DNA of 64,000 nucleotides from Atherix ibis (GCA_958298945.1 OY282610.1:52025667-52089666); one strand, 5' to 3'. Shown: positions 35,790-49,583, counted from the first letter of the stretch. Notes: generated from the sequence alone by a model not told the origin. Made by a program: numbers and translations.

Positions 35790-36860
35790 AAAAATTTATC
35801 CAGAAAGAATTTTCTCATTCCAATGAGAATAATATGAATTGGAGAAGCTTTGCCTGAAAGTGCACAATCATACCCCAAACAAACATCTCCAAAAAACCAC
35901 CATTTTCATAGAGAAAAACAAATTTTAAGAGAAAGTGGACTCAGTGTAATAATTGTTGCCTCCTATTTTTTGAGAAAACTGGGTGCCTGGTGTAAAAATT
36001 GGATTTTCGTGAATATTGTCACAAATTTTCGAATTTTTGTGGTTTTTTGCATATCTTTAGGTGGTCAATATATTTTGCTTTCAGTAAATAAAAAATTTAA
36101 TTTTAGGCAATTTTTTTTTAATAGTGCTCACAAAAATTTATTCTGAAAGGATATTCCTTTTTCGATCAGGATAATATGGATCTAGAAGGCTATGTTAAAG
36201 TGTATGTAATGAAACCATGAAACAAATTGCCATTTTTATCCAAAAAAGCAAACATTATTTTTAAAAAAATACAACGAACTTTAGGTATTTTTTTTTAAAA
36301 CGCCTGGAAAAAATTTTCCTGTAAGGACTTTTTTAGTCCGATCAGGATAATAAGAATAATTATTAGTTTCACATATGTATGCGCATTAACATCATTAAAC
36401 AAATTTTCAAAAAAATTTCCTTTTTCATAGAAAAATAGAAATTTAAAAAAAAATTTAATGATCTTTTGGCAAATTTTTCTCAAAACTCCCACCGAAATTT
36501 ATCGTGACATGTCATTTTCCTTCCAATCATTATATTAACAGTCATAGAAGGTTTGCCTGAAAGTGTGCAATGACACCACAAAATAAATTCTAAAAAACCT
36601 TAATTTTTATACAAAAAAAACGAATTTTAATAAAGAAAACAATTAATTTTATGAATTTTTTCTCAAAATCACCAACAAAAATTTATCCAGAAATGATATT
36701 CTCATTCCAATCGAGAAAATATGTATTGGAGAAGCTTTGCCTGAAAGTACGCAATGACACCATAAAAACAATTCTAAAAACCTTAATTTGTATACAAAAA
36801 AAAACGAATTTTAAGAAAGAAAACTATAAATTTTATGAATTTTTTCTCAAAACCACCAAC
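35790..36860 (+). repeat. HOR 25: D1-D4 + 1 canonical (a), 1071 bp
   Basis: A sister of HOR 21 (GGTCAATATATTTTG; CAAAAAAATTTCC; ATTAACAGTC). D2 has AACATTATTTTT and ATACAACGAAC. The single monomer has GAAATGATATTC with TATGTATTGG, a d/a hybrid. Confidence 0.9.
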
Positions 36861-37931
36861 AAAAATTTATCCAGAAAGAATTTTCTCATTCCAATGAGAA
36901 TAATATGAATTGGAGAAGCTTTGCCTGAAAGTGCACAATCATACCCCAAACAAACATCTCCAAAAAACCACCATTTTCATAGAGAAAAACAAATTTTAAG
37001 AGAAAGTGGCCTCAGTGTAATAATTGTTGCCTCCTATTTTTTGAGAAAACTGGGTGCCTGGTGTAAAAATTGGATTTTCGTGAATATTGTCACAAATTTT
37101 CGAATTTTTGTGGTTTTTTGCATATCTTTAGGTGGTCAATTTATTTTGCTTTCAGTAAATAAAAAATTTAATTTTAGGCAATTTTTTTTTAATAGTGCTC
37201 ACAAAAATTTATTCTGAAAGGATATTCCTTTTTCGATCAGGATAATATGGATCTAGAAGGCTATGTTAAAGTGTATGTAATGAAACCATGAAACAAATTG
37301 CCATTTTTATCCAAAAAAGCAAACTTTATTTTTAAAAAAATACAGCGAACTTTAGGTATTTTTTTTTAAAACGCCTGGAAAAAATTTTCCTGTAAGGACT
37401 TTTTTAGTCCGATCAGGATAATAAGAATAATTATTAGTTTCACATATGTATGCGCATTAACATCATTAAACAAATTTTCAAAAAAATTTCCTTTTTCATA
37501 GAAAAATAGAAATTTAAAAAAAAATTTAATGATCTTTTGGCAAATTTTTCTCAAAACTCCCACCGAAATTTATCGTGACATGTCATTTTCCTTCCAATCA
37601 TTATATTAACAGTCATAGAAGGTTTGCCTGAAAGTGTGCAATGACACCACAAAATAAATTCTAAAAAACCTTAATTTTTATACAAAAAAAACGAATTTTA
37701 ATAAAGAAAACAATTAATTTTATGAATTTTTTCTCAAAATCACCAACAAAAATTTATCCAGAAAGGATATTCTCATTCCAATCGAGAAAATATGTATTGG
37801 AGAAGCTTTGCCTGAAAGTACGCAATGACACCATAAAAACAATTCTAAAAACCTTAATTTGTATACAAAAAAAAACGAATTTTAAGAAAGAAAACTATAA
37901 ATTTTATGAATTTTTTCTCAAAACCACCAAC
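36861..37931 (+). repeat. HOR 26: D1-D4 + 1 canonical (a), 1071 bp
   Basis: This minimal HOR has no partner in the first copy of the surrounding duplication, so it is an extra unit. D1 has AGTGGCCTCAG. D3/D4 carry CAAAAAAATTTCC and ATTAACAGTC as in HOR 25. Confidence 0.9.
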
Positions 37932-39347
37932 AAAAATTTATCCAGAAAGAATTTTCTCATTCCAATGAGAATAATATGAATTGGAGAAGCTTTGCCTGAA
38001 AGTGCACAATCATACCCCAAACAAACATCTCCAAAAAACCACCATTTTCATAGAGAAAAACAAATTTTAAGAGAAAGTGGACTCAGTGTAATAATTGTTG
38101 CCTCCTATTTTTTGAGAAAACTGGGTGCCTGGTGTAAAAATTGGATTTTCGTGAATATTGTCACAAATTTTCGAATTTTTGTGGTTTTTTGCATATCTTT
38201 AGGTGGTCAATTTATTTTGCTTTCAGTAAATAAAAAATTTAATTTTAGGCAATTTTTTTTTAATAGTGCTCACAAAAATTTATTCTGAAAGGATATTCCT
38301 TTTTCGATCAGGATAATATGGATCTAGAAGGCTATGTTAAAGTGTATGTAATGAAACCATGAAACAAATTGCCATTTTTATCCAAAAAAGCAAACTTTAT
38401 TTTTAAAAAAATACAGCGAACTTTAGGTATTTTTTTTTAAAACGCCTGGAAAAAATTTTCCTGTAAGGACTTTTTTAGTCCGATCAGGATAATAAGAATA
38501 ATTATTAGTTTCACATATGTATGCGCATTAACATCATTAAACAAATTTTCGAAAAAATTTCCTTTTTCATAGAAAAATAGAAATTTAAAAAAAAATTTAA
38601 TGATCTTTTGGCAAATTTTTCTCAAAACTCCCACCGAAATTTATCGTGACATGTCATTTTCCTTCCAATCATTATATTAAGAGTCATAGAAGGTTTGCCT
38701 GAAAGTGTGCAATGACACCACAAAATAAATTCTAAAAAACCTTAATTTTTATACAAAAAAAACGAATTTTAATAAAGAAAACAATTAATTTTATGAATTT
38801 TTTCTCAAAATCACCAACAAAAATTTATCCAGAAAGGATATTCTCATTCCAATCGAGAAAAAATGTATTGAAGAAGCTTTGCCTAAAAGTACGCAATGAC
38901 ACCATAAAAACAATTCTAAAAACCTTAATTTGTATACAAAAAAAACGAATTTTAAGAAAGAAAACTATAAATTTTATGAATTTTTTCTCAAAATCACCAA
39001 CAAAAATTTATCCAGAAAGGATATTCTCATTCCAATCGAGAAAATATGTATTGGAGAAGCTTTGCCTGAAAGTACGCAATGACACCATAAAAATAATTCT
39101 AAAAACCTTAATTTGTATACAAAAAAAAACGAATTTTAGGAAAGAAAACTATAAATTTTATGAATTTTTTCTCAAAATCACCAACAAAAATTTATCCAGA
39201 AAAGATATTCTCATTCCAATCGAGAAAATATGCATTGGAGAAGTTTTGCCTAAAAGTACGCAATGACACCATAAAAACCGTTCTAAAAACAGGCAAAGCT
39301 TCTCCAATTCAGGCAAAGCTTCTCCAATTCATATTATAAATGACACC
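37932..39347 (+). repeat. HOR 27: D1-D4 + 2 full and 1 truncated canonical, ending in a foldback
   Basis: A sister of HOR 22. It shares GAAAAAATGTATTGAAG, AAAATAATTC, CCAGAAAAGATATTC and AGAAGTTTTGCC, and is cut at the same base before the inverted sequence. Confidence 0.9.
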
Positions 39348-39374
39348 ATAATATGAATTGGAGAAGCTTTGCCT
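39290..39374. repeat. Foldback inverted repeat (copy 2)
   Basis: Identical in structure to the foldback 5995 bp upstream: tandem inverted 20-mers at 39290-39309 and 39310-39329, a 27-bp arm at 39311-39337, a 10-bp spacer and the right arm at 39348-39374. The shared breakpoints mean it arose once and was copied with its surroundings. Confidence 0.93.
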
Positions 39375-41299
39375 GAAAGTGCACAATCATACCCCAAACA
39401 AACATCTCCAAAAAACCACCATTTTCATAGAGAAAAACAAATTTTAAGAGAAAGTGGACTCAGTGTAATAATTGTTGCCTCCTATTTTTTGAGAAAACTG
39501 GGTGCCTGGTGTAAAAATTGGATTTTCGTGAATATTGTCACAAATTTTCGAATTTTTGTGGTTTTTTGCATATCTTTAGGTGGTCAATTTATTTTGCTTT
39601 CAGTAAATAAAAAATTTAATTTTAGGCAATTTTTTTTTAATAGTGCTCACAAAAATTTATTCTGTTTATAGATATTCCTTTTTTCGATCAGGATAATATG
39701 GATCTAGAAGGCTATGTTAAAGTGTATGTAATGAAACCATGAAACAAATTGCCATTTTTATCCAAAAAAGCAAACTTTATTTTTAAAAAAATACAGCGAA
39801 CTTTAGGTATTTTTTTTTAAAACGCCTGGAAAAAATTTTCCTGTAAGGACTTTTTTAGTCCGATCAGGATAATAAGAATAATTATTAGTTTCACATATGT
39901 ATGCGCATTAACATCATTAAACAAATTTTCGAAAAAATTTCCTTTTTCATAGAAAAATAGAAATTTAAAAAAAAATTTAATGATCTTTTGGCAAATTTTT
40001 CTCAAAACTCCCACCGAAATTTATCGTGACATGTCATTTTCCTTCCACTCATTATATTAAGAGTCATAGAAGGTTTGCCTGAAAGTGTGCAATGACACCA
40101 CAAAATAAATTCTAAAAAACCTTAATTTTTATACAAAAAAAACGAATTTTAATAAAGAAAACAATTAATTTTATGAATTTTTTCTCAAAATCACCAACAA
40201 AAATTTATCCAGAAAGGATATTCTCATTCCAATCGAGAAAATATGTATTGGAGAAGCTTTGCCTGAAAGTACGCAATGACACCATAAAAACAATTCTGAA
40301 AACATTAATTTGTATACAAAAAAAAACGAATTTTAGGAAAGAAAACTATAAATTTTATGAATTTTTTCTCAAAATCACCAACAAAAATTTATCCAGAAAG
40401 GATATTCTCATTCCAATCGAGAAAATATGTATTGAAGAAGCTTTGCCTGAAAGTACGCAATGACACCATAAAAACAATTCTGAAAACCTTAATTTGTATA
40501 CAAAAAAAAACGAATTTTAAGAAAGAAAACTATAAATTTTATGAATTTTTTCTTAAAATCACCAACAAAAATTTATCCAGAAAGGATATTCTCATTCCAA
40601 TCGAGAAAATATGTATTGGAGAAGCTTTGCCTAAAAGTACGCAATGACACCATAAAAACAATTCTAAAAACCTTAATTTGTATACAAAAAAAAACGAATT
40701 TTAGGAAAGAAAACTATAAATTTTATGAATTTTTTCTCAAAATCACCAACAAAAATTTATCCAGAAAGGATATTCTCATTCCGATCGAGAAAATATGCAT
40801 TGGAGAAGCTTTGCCTAAAAGTACGCAATGACACCATAAAAACCGTTCTAAAAACCTTAATTTTTATACAAAAAAAACGAATTTTAATAAAGAAAACCAT
40901 TAATTTTATGAATTTTTTCTCAAAATCACCAACAAAAATTTATCCAGAAAGTATATTCTCATTCCAATCGAGAAAATATGCATTGGAGAAGCTTTGCCTA
41001 AAAGTACGCAATGACACCATAAAAACCGTTCTAAAAACCTTAATTTTTATACAAAAAAAACGAATTTTAAGAAAGAAAACCATAAATTTTATGAATTTTT
41101 TCTTAAAATCACCAACAAAAATTTATCCAGAAATGATATTCTCATTCCAATCGAGAAAATATGCATTGCAGAAGCTTTGCCTGAAAGTACGCAATGACAC
41201 CATAAAAACAATTCTAAAAACCTTAATTTTTATACAAAAAAAATGAATTTTAAGAAAGAAAACCATAAATTTTATGAATTTTTTCTCAAAACCACCAAC
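39348..41299 (+). repeat. HOR 28: foldback-started D1, D2-D4 + 6 canonical
   Basis: D2 begins TTCTGTTTATAGATATTCC as in HOR 23, but D2-D4 are complete here. Monomers near 40198, 40382, 40566, 40750, 40934 and 41117; the last three repeat the CATTCCGATCG, GAAAGTATATTC and ATTGCAGAAGC markers of HOR 23. Confidence 0.9.
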
Positions 41300-42738
41300 A
41301 AAAATTTATCCAGAAAGAATTTTCTCATTCCAATGAGAATAATATGAATTGGAGAAGCTTTGCCTGAAAGTGCACAATCATACCCCAAACAAACATCTCC
41401 AAAAAACCACCATTTTCATAGAGAAAAACAAATTTTAAGAGAAAGTGGACTCAGTGTAATAATTGTTGCCTCCTATTTTTTGAGAAAACTGGGTGCCTGG
41501 TGTAAAAATTGGATTTTCGTGAATATTGTCACAAATTTTCGAATTTTTGTGGTTTTTTGCATATCTTTAGGTGGTCAATTTATTTTGCTTTCAGTAAATA
41601 AAAAATTTAATTTTAGGCAATTTTTTTTTAATAGTGCTCACAAAAATTTATTCTGAAAGGATATTCCTTTTTCGATCAGGATAATATGGATCTAGAAGGC
41701 TATGTTAAAGTGTATGTAATAAAACCATGAAACAAATTGCCATTTTTATCCAAAAAAGCAAACTTTATTTTTAAAAAAATACGTCGAACTTTAGGTATTT
41801 TTTTTTTAAAACGCCTGGAAAAAATTTTCCTGTAAGGACTTTTTTAGTCCGATCAGGATAATAAGAATAATTTTTAGTTTCACATATGTATGCGCATTAA
41901 CATCATTAAACAAATTTTCGAAAAAATTTCCTTTTTCATAGAAAAATAGAAATTTAAAAAAAAATTTAATGATCTTTTGGCAAATTTTTCTCAAAACTCC
42001 CACCGAAATTTATCGTGACATGTCATTTTCCTTCCAATCATTATATTAAGAGTCATAGAAGGTTTGCCTGAAAGTGTGCAATGACACCATAAAATAAATT
42101 CTAAAAAACCTTAATTTTTATACAAAAAAAACGAATTTTAATAAAGAAAACAATTAATTTTATGAATTTTTTCTCAAAATCACCAACAAAAATTTATCCA
42201 GAAAGGATATTCTCATTCCAATCGAGAAAATATGTATTGGAGAAGCTTTGCCTAAAAGTACGCAATGACACCATAAAAACAATTCTAAAAACCTTAATTT
42301 GTATACAAAAAAAAACGAATTTTAAGAAAGAAAACTATAAATTTTATGAATTTTTTCTCAAAATCACCAACAAAAATTTATCCAGAAGGGATATTCTCAT
42401 TCCAATCGAGAAAATATGTATTGGAGAAGCTTTGCCTGAAAGTACGCAATGACACCATAAAAACATTTCTAAAAACCTTAATTTGTATACAAAAAAAAAC
42501 GAATTTTAAGAAAGAAAACCATAAATTTTATGAATTTTTTCTCAAAATCACCAACAAAAATTTATCCAGAAATGATATTCTCATTCCAATCGAGAAAATA
42601 TGCATTGGAGAAGCTTTGCCTGAAAGTACGCAATGACACCATAAAAACAATTCTAAAAACCTTAATTTTTATACAAAAAAAATGAATTTTAAGAAAGAAA
42701 ACCATAAATTTTATGAATTTTTTCTCAAAACCACCAAC
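41300..42738 (+). repeat. HOR 29: D1-D4 + 3 canonical, 1439 bp
   Basis: A sister of HOR 24 in its core (ATACGTCGAAC, AATAATTTTTAG, CACCATAAAATAAATTC, CCAGAAGGGATATTC). It ends in a normal d monomer, whereas HOR 24 continues with b and a deleted c. Confidence 0.9.
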
Positions 42739-44543
42739 AAAAATTTATCCAGAAAGAATTTTCTCATTCCAATGAGAATAATATAAATTGGAGAAGCTTT
42801 GCCTGAAAGTGCACAATCATACCCCAAACAAACATCTCCAAAAAATCACCATTTTCATAGAGAAAAACAAATTTTAAGAGAAAGTGGACTCAGTGTAATA
42901 ATTGTTGCCTCCTATTTTTTGAGAAAACTGGGTGCCTGGTGTAAAAATTGGATTTTCGTGAATATTGTCACAAATTTTCGAATTTTTGTGGTTTTTTGCA
43001 TATCTTTAGGTGGTCAATTTATTTTGCTTTCAGTAAATAAAAAATTTAATTTTAGGCAAATTTTTTTTAATAGTGCTCACAAAAATTTATTCTGAAAGGA
43101 TATTCCTTTTTCGATCAGGATAATATGGATCTAGAAGGCTATGTTAAAGTGTATGTAATGAAACCATGAAACAAATTGCCATTTTTATCCAAAAAAGCAA
43201 ACTTTATTTTTAAAAAAATACAGCGAACTTTAGGTATTTTTTTTTAAAACGCCTGGAAAAAATTTTCCTGTAAGGCCTTTTTTAGTCCGATCAGGATAAT
43301 AAGAATAATTATTAGTTTCACATATGTATGCGCATTAACATCATTAAACAAATTTTCGAAAAAAGTTCATTTTTCATAGAAAAATAGAAATTTAAAAAAA
43401 AATTTAATGATCTTTTGGCAAATTTTTCTCAAAACTCCCACCGAAATTTATCGTGACATGTCATTTTCCTTCCAATCATTATATTAAGAGTCATAGAAGG
43501 TTTGCCTGAAAGTGTGCAATGACACCACAAAATAAATTCTAAAAAACCTTAATTTTTATACAAAAAAAACTAATTTTATTAAAGAAAACAATTAATTTTA
43601 TGAATTTTTTCTCAAAATCACCAACAAAAATTTATCCAGAAAGGATATTCTCATTCCAATCGAGAAAATATGTATTGGAGAAGCTTTGCCTGAAAGTACG
43701 CAATGACACCATAAAAACAATTCTAAAAACCTTAATTTGTATACAAAAAAAAACGAATTTTAAGAAAGAAAACTATAAATTTTATGAATTTTTTCTCAAA
43801 ATCACCAACAAAAATTTATCCAGAAAGGATATTCTCATTCCAATCAAGAAAATATGTATTGGAGAAGCTTTGCCTGAAAGTACGCAATGACACCATAAAA
43901 ACAATTCTAAAAACCTTAATTTGTATACAAAAAAAAACGAATTTTAGGAAAGAAAACTATAAATTTTATGAATTTTTTCTCAAAATCACCAACAAAAATT
44001 TATCCAGAAAGGATATTCTCATTCCAATCGAGAAAATATGTATTGGAGAAGCTTTGCCTGAAAGTACGCAATGACACCATAAAAACAATTCTAAAAACCT
44101 TAATTTGTATAGAAAAAAAAACGAATTTTAAGAAGAAAACAATTAATTTTATGAATTTTTTCTCAAAATCACCAACAAAAATTTATCCAGAAAGGATATT
44201 CTCATTCCAATCGAGAAAATATGCATTGGAGAAGCTTTGCCTAAAAGTACGCAATGACACCATAAAAACCGTTCTAAAAACCTTAATTTTTATACAAAAA
44301 AAAACGAATTTTAAGAAAGAAAACCATAAATTTTATGAATTTTTTCTCAAAATCACCAACAAAAATTTATCCAGAAATGATATTCTCATTCCAATCGAGA
44401 AAATATGCATTGGAGAAGCTTTGCCTGAAAGTACGCAATGACACCATAAAAACAATTCTAAAAACCTTAATTTTTATACAAAAAAAATGAATTTTAAGAA
44501 AGAAAACCATAAATTTTATGAATTTTTTCTCAAAACCACCAAC
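42739..44543 (+). repeat. HOR 30: D1-D4 + 5 canonical (a-b-a-c-d), 1805 bp
   Basis: D1 has AATATAAATTGG. D3 has AAGGCCTTTTTTAG and AAAAAAGTTCATTTTTC, which breaks the minus-strand frame. D4 has AACTAATTTTATTAAAG. The third monomer has TATAGAAAAAAAAACG and AAGAAGAAAAC. Confidence 0.88.
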
Positions 44544-45796
44544 AAAAATTTATCCAGAAAGAATTTTCTCATTCCAATGAGAATAATATGAATTGGAGAA
44601 GCTTTGCCTGAAAGTGCACAATCATACCCCAAACAAACATCTCCAAAAAACCACCATTTTCATAGAGAAAAACAAATTTTAAGAGAAAGTGGACTCAGTG
44701 TAATAATTGTTGCCTCCTATTTTTTGAGAAAACTGGGTGCCTGGTGTAAAAATTGGATTTTCGTGAATATTGTCACAAATTTTCGAATTTTTGTGGTTTT
44801 TTGCATATCTTTAGGTGGTCAATTTATTTTGCTTTCAGTAAATAAAAAATTTAATTTTAGGCAATTTTTTTTTAATAGTGCTCACAAAAATTTATTCTGA
44901 AAGGATATTCCTTTTTCGATCAGGATAATATGGATCTAGAAGGCTATGTTAAAGTGTATGTAATGAAACCATGAAACAAATTGCCATTTTTATCCAAAAA
45001 AGCAAACTTTATTTTTAAAAAAATACAGCGAACTTTAGGTATTTTTTTTTAAAACGCCTGGAAAAAATTTTCCTGTAAGGACTTTTTTAGTCCGATCAGG
45101 ATAATAAGAATGATTATTAGTTTCAAATATGTATGCGCATTAACATCATTAAACAAATTTTCGAAAAAATTTCCTTTTTCATAGAAAAAAAGAAATTTAA
45201 AAAAAAAATTAATGATCTTTTGGCAAATTTTTCTCAAAACTCCCACCGAAATTTATCGTGACATGTAATTTTCCTTCCAATCATTATATTAAGAGTCATA
45301 GAAGGTTTGCCTGAAAGTGTGCAATGACACCACAAAATAAATTCTAAAAAACCTTAATTTTTATACAAAAAAACCGAATTTTAATAAAGAAAACAATTAA
45401 TTTTATGAATTTTTTCTCAAAATCACCAACAAAAATTTATCCAGAAAGGATATTCTCATTCCAATCGAGAAAATATGCATTGGAGAAGCTTTGCCTAAAA
45501 GTACGCAATGACACCATAAAAACCGTTCTAAAAACCTTAATTTTTATACAAAAAAAACGAATTTTAAGAAAGAAAACCATAAATTTTATGAATTTTTTCT
45601 CAAAATCACCAACAAAAATTTATCCAGAAATGATATTCTCATTCCAATCGAGAAAATATGCATTGGAGAAGCTTTGCCTGAAAGTACGCAATGACACCAT
45701 AAAAACAATTCTAAAAACCTTAATTTTTATACAAAAAAAATGAATTTTAAGAAAGAAAACCATAAATTTTATGAATTTTTTCTCAAAACCACCAAC
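44544..45796 (+). repeat. HOR 31: D1-D4 + 2 canonical (c-d), 1253 bp
   Basis: First of three HORs sharing AGAATGATTATTAG in D3, GACATGTAATTTTCC in D4 and an AAAACCGAATTTT ending. D3 also has TTTCAAATATG. Confidence 0.9.
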
Positions 45797-47416
45797 AAAA
45801 ATTTATCCAGAAAGAATTTTCTCATTCCAATGAGAATAATATGAATTGGAGAAGCTTTGCCTGAAAGTGCACAATCATACCCCAAACAAACATCTCCAAA
45901 AAACCACCATTTTCATAGAGAAAAACAAATTTTAAGAGAAAGTGGACTCAGTGTAATAATTGTTGCCTCCTATTTTTTGAGAAACTGGGTGCCTGGTGTA
46001 AAAATTGGATTTTCGTGAATATTGTCACAAATTTTCGAATTTTTGTGGTTTTTTGCATATCTTTAGGTGGTCAATTTATTTTGCTTTCAGTAAATAAAAA
46101 ATTTAATTTTAGGCAATTTTTTTTTAATAGTGCTCACAAAAATTTATTCTGAAAGGATATTCCTTTTTCGATCAGGATAATATGGATTCTAGAAGGCTAT
46201 GTTAAAGTGTATGTAATGAAACCATGAAACAAATTGCCATTTTTATCCAAAAAAGCAAACTTTATTTTTAAAAAAATACAGCGAACTTTAGGTATTTTTT
46301 TTTAAAACGCCTGGAAAAAATTTTCCTGTAAGGACTTTTTTAGTCCGATCAGGATAATAAGAATGATTATTAGTTTCACATATGTATGCGCATTAACATC
46401 ATTAAACAAATTTTCGAAAAAATTTCCTTTTTCATAGAAAAAAAGAAATTTAAAAAAAAAATTAATGATCTTTTGGCAAATTTTTCTCAAAACTCCCACC
46501 GAAATTTATCGTGACATGTAATTTTCCTTCCAATCATTATATTAAGAGTCATAGAAGGTTTGCCTGAAAGTGTGCAATGACACCACAAAATAAATTCTAA
46601 AAAACCTTAATTTTTATACAAAAAAACCGAATTTTAATAAAGAAAACAATTAATTTTATGAATTTTTTCTCAAAATCACCAACAAAAATTTATCCAGAAA
46701 GGATATTCCCATTCCAATCGAGAAAATATGTATTGGAGAAGCTTTGCCTGAAAGTACGCAATGACACCATAAAAACAATTCGAAAAACCTTAATTTGTAT
46801 ACAAAAAAAAACGAATTTTAAGAAAGAAAACTATAAATTTTATGAATTTTTTCTCAAAATCACCAACAAAAATTTATCCAGAAAGGATATTCTCATTCCA
46901 ATCGAGGATATATGTATTGGAGAAGTTTTGCCTGAAAGTACGCAATGACACCATAAAAACAATTCTAAAAACCTTAATTTGTATACAAAAAAAAACGAAT
47001 TTTAAGAAGAAAACAATTAATTTTATGAATTTTTTCTCAAAATCACCAACAAAAATTTATCCAGAAAGGATATTCTCATTCCAATCGAGAAAATATGCAT
47101 TGGAGAAGCTTTGCCTAAAAGTACGCAATGACACCATAAAAACCGTTCTAAAAACCTTAATTTTTATACAAAAAACACGAATTTTAAGAAAGAAAACCAT
47201 AAATTTTATGAATTTTTTCTCAAAATCACCAACAAAAATTTATCCAGAAATGATATTCTCATTCCAATCGAGAAAATATGCATTGGAGAAGCTTTGCCTG
47301 AAAGTACGCAATGACACCATAAAAACAATTCTAAAAACCTTAATTTTTATACAAAAAAAATGAATTTTAAGAAAGAAAACCATAAATTTTATGAATTTTT
47401 TCTCAAAACCACCAAC
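45797..47416 (+). repeat. HOR 32: D1-D4 + 4 canonical (a-a-c-d), 1620 bp
   Basis: D1 lacks one A (TTGAGAAACTGGG). D2 has GGATTCTAGAAGG. D3/D4 share the HOR 31 markers. Monomers include ATATTCCCATTCC, AATTCGAAAAACC and ATCGAGGATATATG. Confidence 0.9.
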
Positions 47417-49583
47417 AAAAATTTATCCAGAAAGAATTTTCTCATTCCAATGAGAATAATATGAATTGGAGAAGCTTTGCCTGAAAGTGCACAATCATAC
47501 CCCAAACAAACATCTCCAAAAAACCACCATTTTCATAGAGAAAAACAAATTTTAAGAGAAAGTGGACTCAGTGTAATAATTGTTGCCTCCTATTTTTTGA
47601 GAAAACTGGGTGCCTGGTGTAAAAATTGGTTTCGTGAATATTGTCACAAATTTTCGAATTTTTGTGGTTTTTTGCATATCTTTAGGTGGTCAATTTATTT
47701 TGCTTTCAGTAAATAAAAAATTTAATTTTAGGCAATTTTTTTTTAATAGTGCTCACAAAAATTTATTCTGAAAGGATATTCCTTTTTCGATCAGGATAAT
47801 ATGGATCTAGAAGGCTATGTTAAAGTGTATGTAATGAAACCATGAAACAAATTGCCATTTTTATCCAAAAAAGCAAACTTTATTTTTAAAAAAATACAGC
47901 GAACTTTAGGTATTTTTTTTTAAAACGCCTGGAAAAAATTTTCCTGTAAGGACTTTTTTAGTCCGATCAGGATAATAAGAATGATTATTAGTTTCACATA
48001 TGTATGCGCATTAACATCATTAAACAAATTTTCGAAAAAATTTCCTTTTTCATAGAAAAAAAGAAATTTAAAAAAAAAATTAATGATCTTTTGGCAAATT
48101 TTTCTCAAAACTCCCACCGAAATTTATCGTGACATGTAATTTTCCTTCCAATCATTATATTAAGAGTCATAGAAGGTTTGCCTGAAAGTGTGCAATGACA
48201 CCACAAAATAAATTCTAAAAAACCTTAATTTTTATACAAAAAAAACCGAATTTTAATAAAGAAAACAATTAATTTTATGAATTTTTTCTCAAAATCACCA
48301 ACAAAAATTTATCCAGAAAGGATATTCTCATTCCAATCGAGAAAATATGTATTGGAGAAGCTTTGCCTGAAAGTACGCAATGACACCATAAAAACAATTC
48401 GAAAAACCTTAATTTGTATACAAAAAAAACGAATTTTAAGAAAGAAAACTATAAATTTTATGAATTTTTTCTCAAAATCACCAACAAAAATTTATCCAGA
48501 AAGGATATTCTCATTCCAATCGAGAAAATATGTATTGGAGAAGCTTTGCCTGAAAGTACGCAATGACACCATAAAAACAATTCGAAAAACCTTAATTTGT
48601 ATACAAAAAAAACGAATTTTAAGAAAGAAAACTATAAATTTTATGAATTTTTTCTCAAAATCACCAACAAAAATTTATCCAGAAAGGATATTCTCATTCC
48701 AATCGAGAAAATATGTATTGGAGAAGTTTTGCCTGAAAGTACGCAATGACACCATAAAAACAATTCTAAAAACCTTAATTTGTATACAAAAAAAACGAAT
48801 TTTAAGAAAGAAAACTATAAATTTTATGAATTTTTTCTCAAAATCACCAACAAAAATTTATCCAGAAAGGATATTCTCATTCCAATCGAGAAAATATGTA
48901 TTGGAGAAGCTTTGCCTGAAAGTACGCAATGACACCATAAAAACAATTCTAAAAACCTTAATTTGTATACAAAAAAAAACGAATTTTAGGAAAGAAAACT
49001 ATAAATTTTATGAATTTTTTCTCAAAATCACCAACAAAAATTTATCCAGAAAGGATATTCTCATTCCAATAGAGAAAATATGCATTGGAGAAGCTTTGCC
49101 TAAAAGTACGCAATGACACCATAAAAACCGTTCTAAAAACCTTAATTTTTATACAAAAAAAACGAATTTTAATAAAGAAAACAATTAATTTTATGAATTT
49201 TTTCTCAAAATCACCAACAAAAATTTATCCAGAAATGATATTCTCATTCCAATCGAGAAAATATGCATTGGAGAAGCTTTGCCTAAAAGTACGCAATGAC
49301 ACCATAAAAACCGTTCTCAAAACCTTAATTTTTATACAAAAAAAACGAATTTTAAGAAAGAAAACCATAAATTTTATGAATTTTTTCTCAAAATCACCAA
49401 CAAAAATTTATCCAGAAATGATATTCTCATTTCAATCGAGAAAATATGCATTGGAGAAGCTTTGCCTGAAAGTACGCAATGACACCATAAAAACAATTCT
49501 AAAAACCTTAATTTTTATACAAAAAAATGAATTTTAAGAAAGAAAACCATAAATTTTATGAATTTTTTCTCAAAACCACCAAC
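47417..49583 (+). repeat. HOR 33: D1-D4 + 7 canonical (a-a-a-b-c1-c2-d), 2167 bp
   Basis: D1 lost two bases (AAAAATTGGTTTCG). The first monomers carry AATTCGAAAAACC as in HOR 32 and are 183 bp, giving a frame open for about 279 codons. CCGTTCTCAAAACC occurs at about 49312. Confidence 0.9.

Larger units (their letters stand above)
30600..42560 (+). repeat. Multi-HOR duplication carrying the foldback
   Basis: HORs 21-24 correspond to HORs 25-29: HOR 21 to 25, HOR 22 to 27, HOR 23 to 28 and HOR 24 to 29, with HOR 26 extra. The offset is 4927 bp at first, 5995 after the extra 1071-bp unit, and about 6931 after the roughly 0.94-kb loss in HOR 23. Confidence 0.85.

Noticed and set aside
48277..49116. 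279-codon frame of repeated 61-residue units
   Set aside because: It is only the in-frame translation of 183-bp monomers and ends where a 184-bp monomer occurs. Listed as a finding for the 7.3-8.2 kb copy, but not supported as coding.
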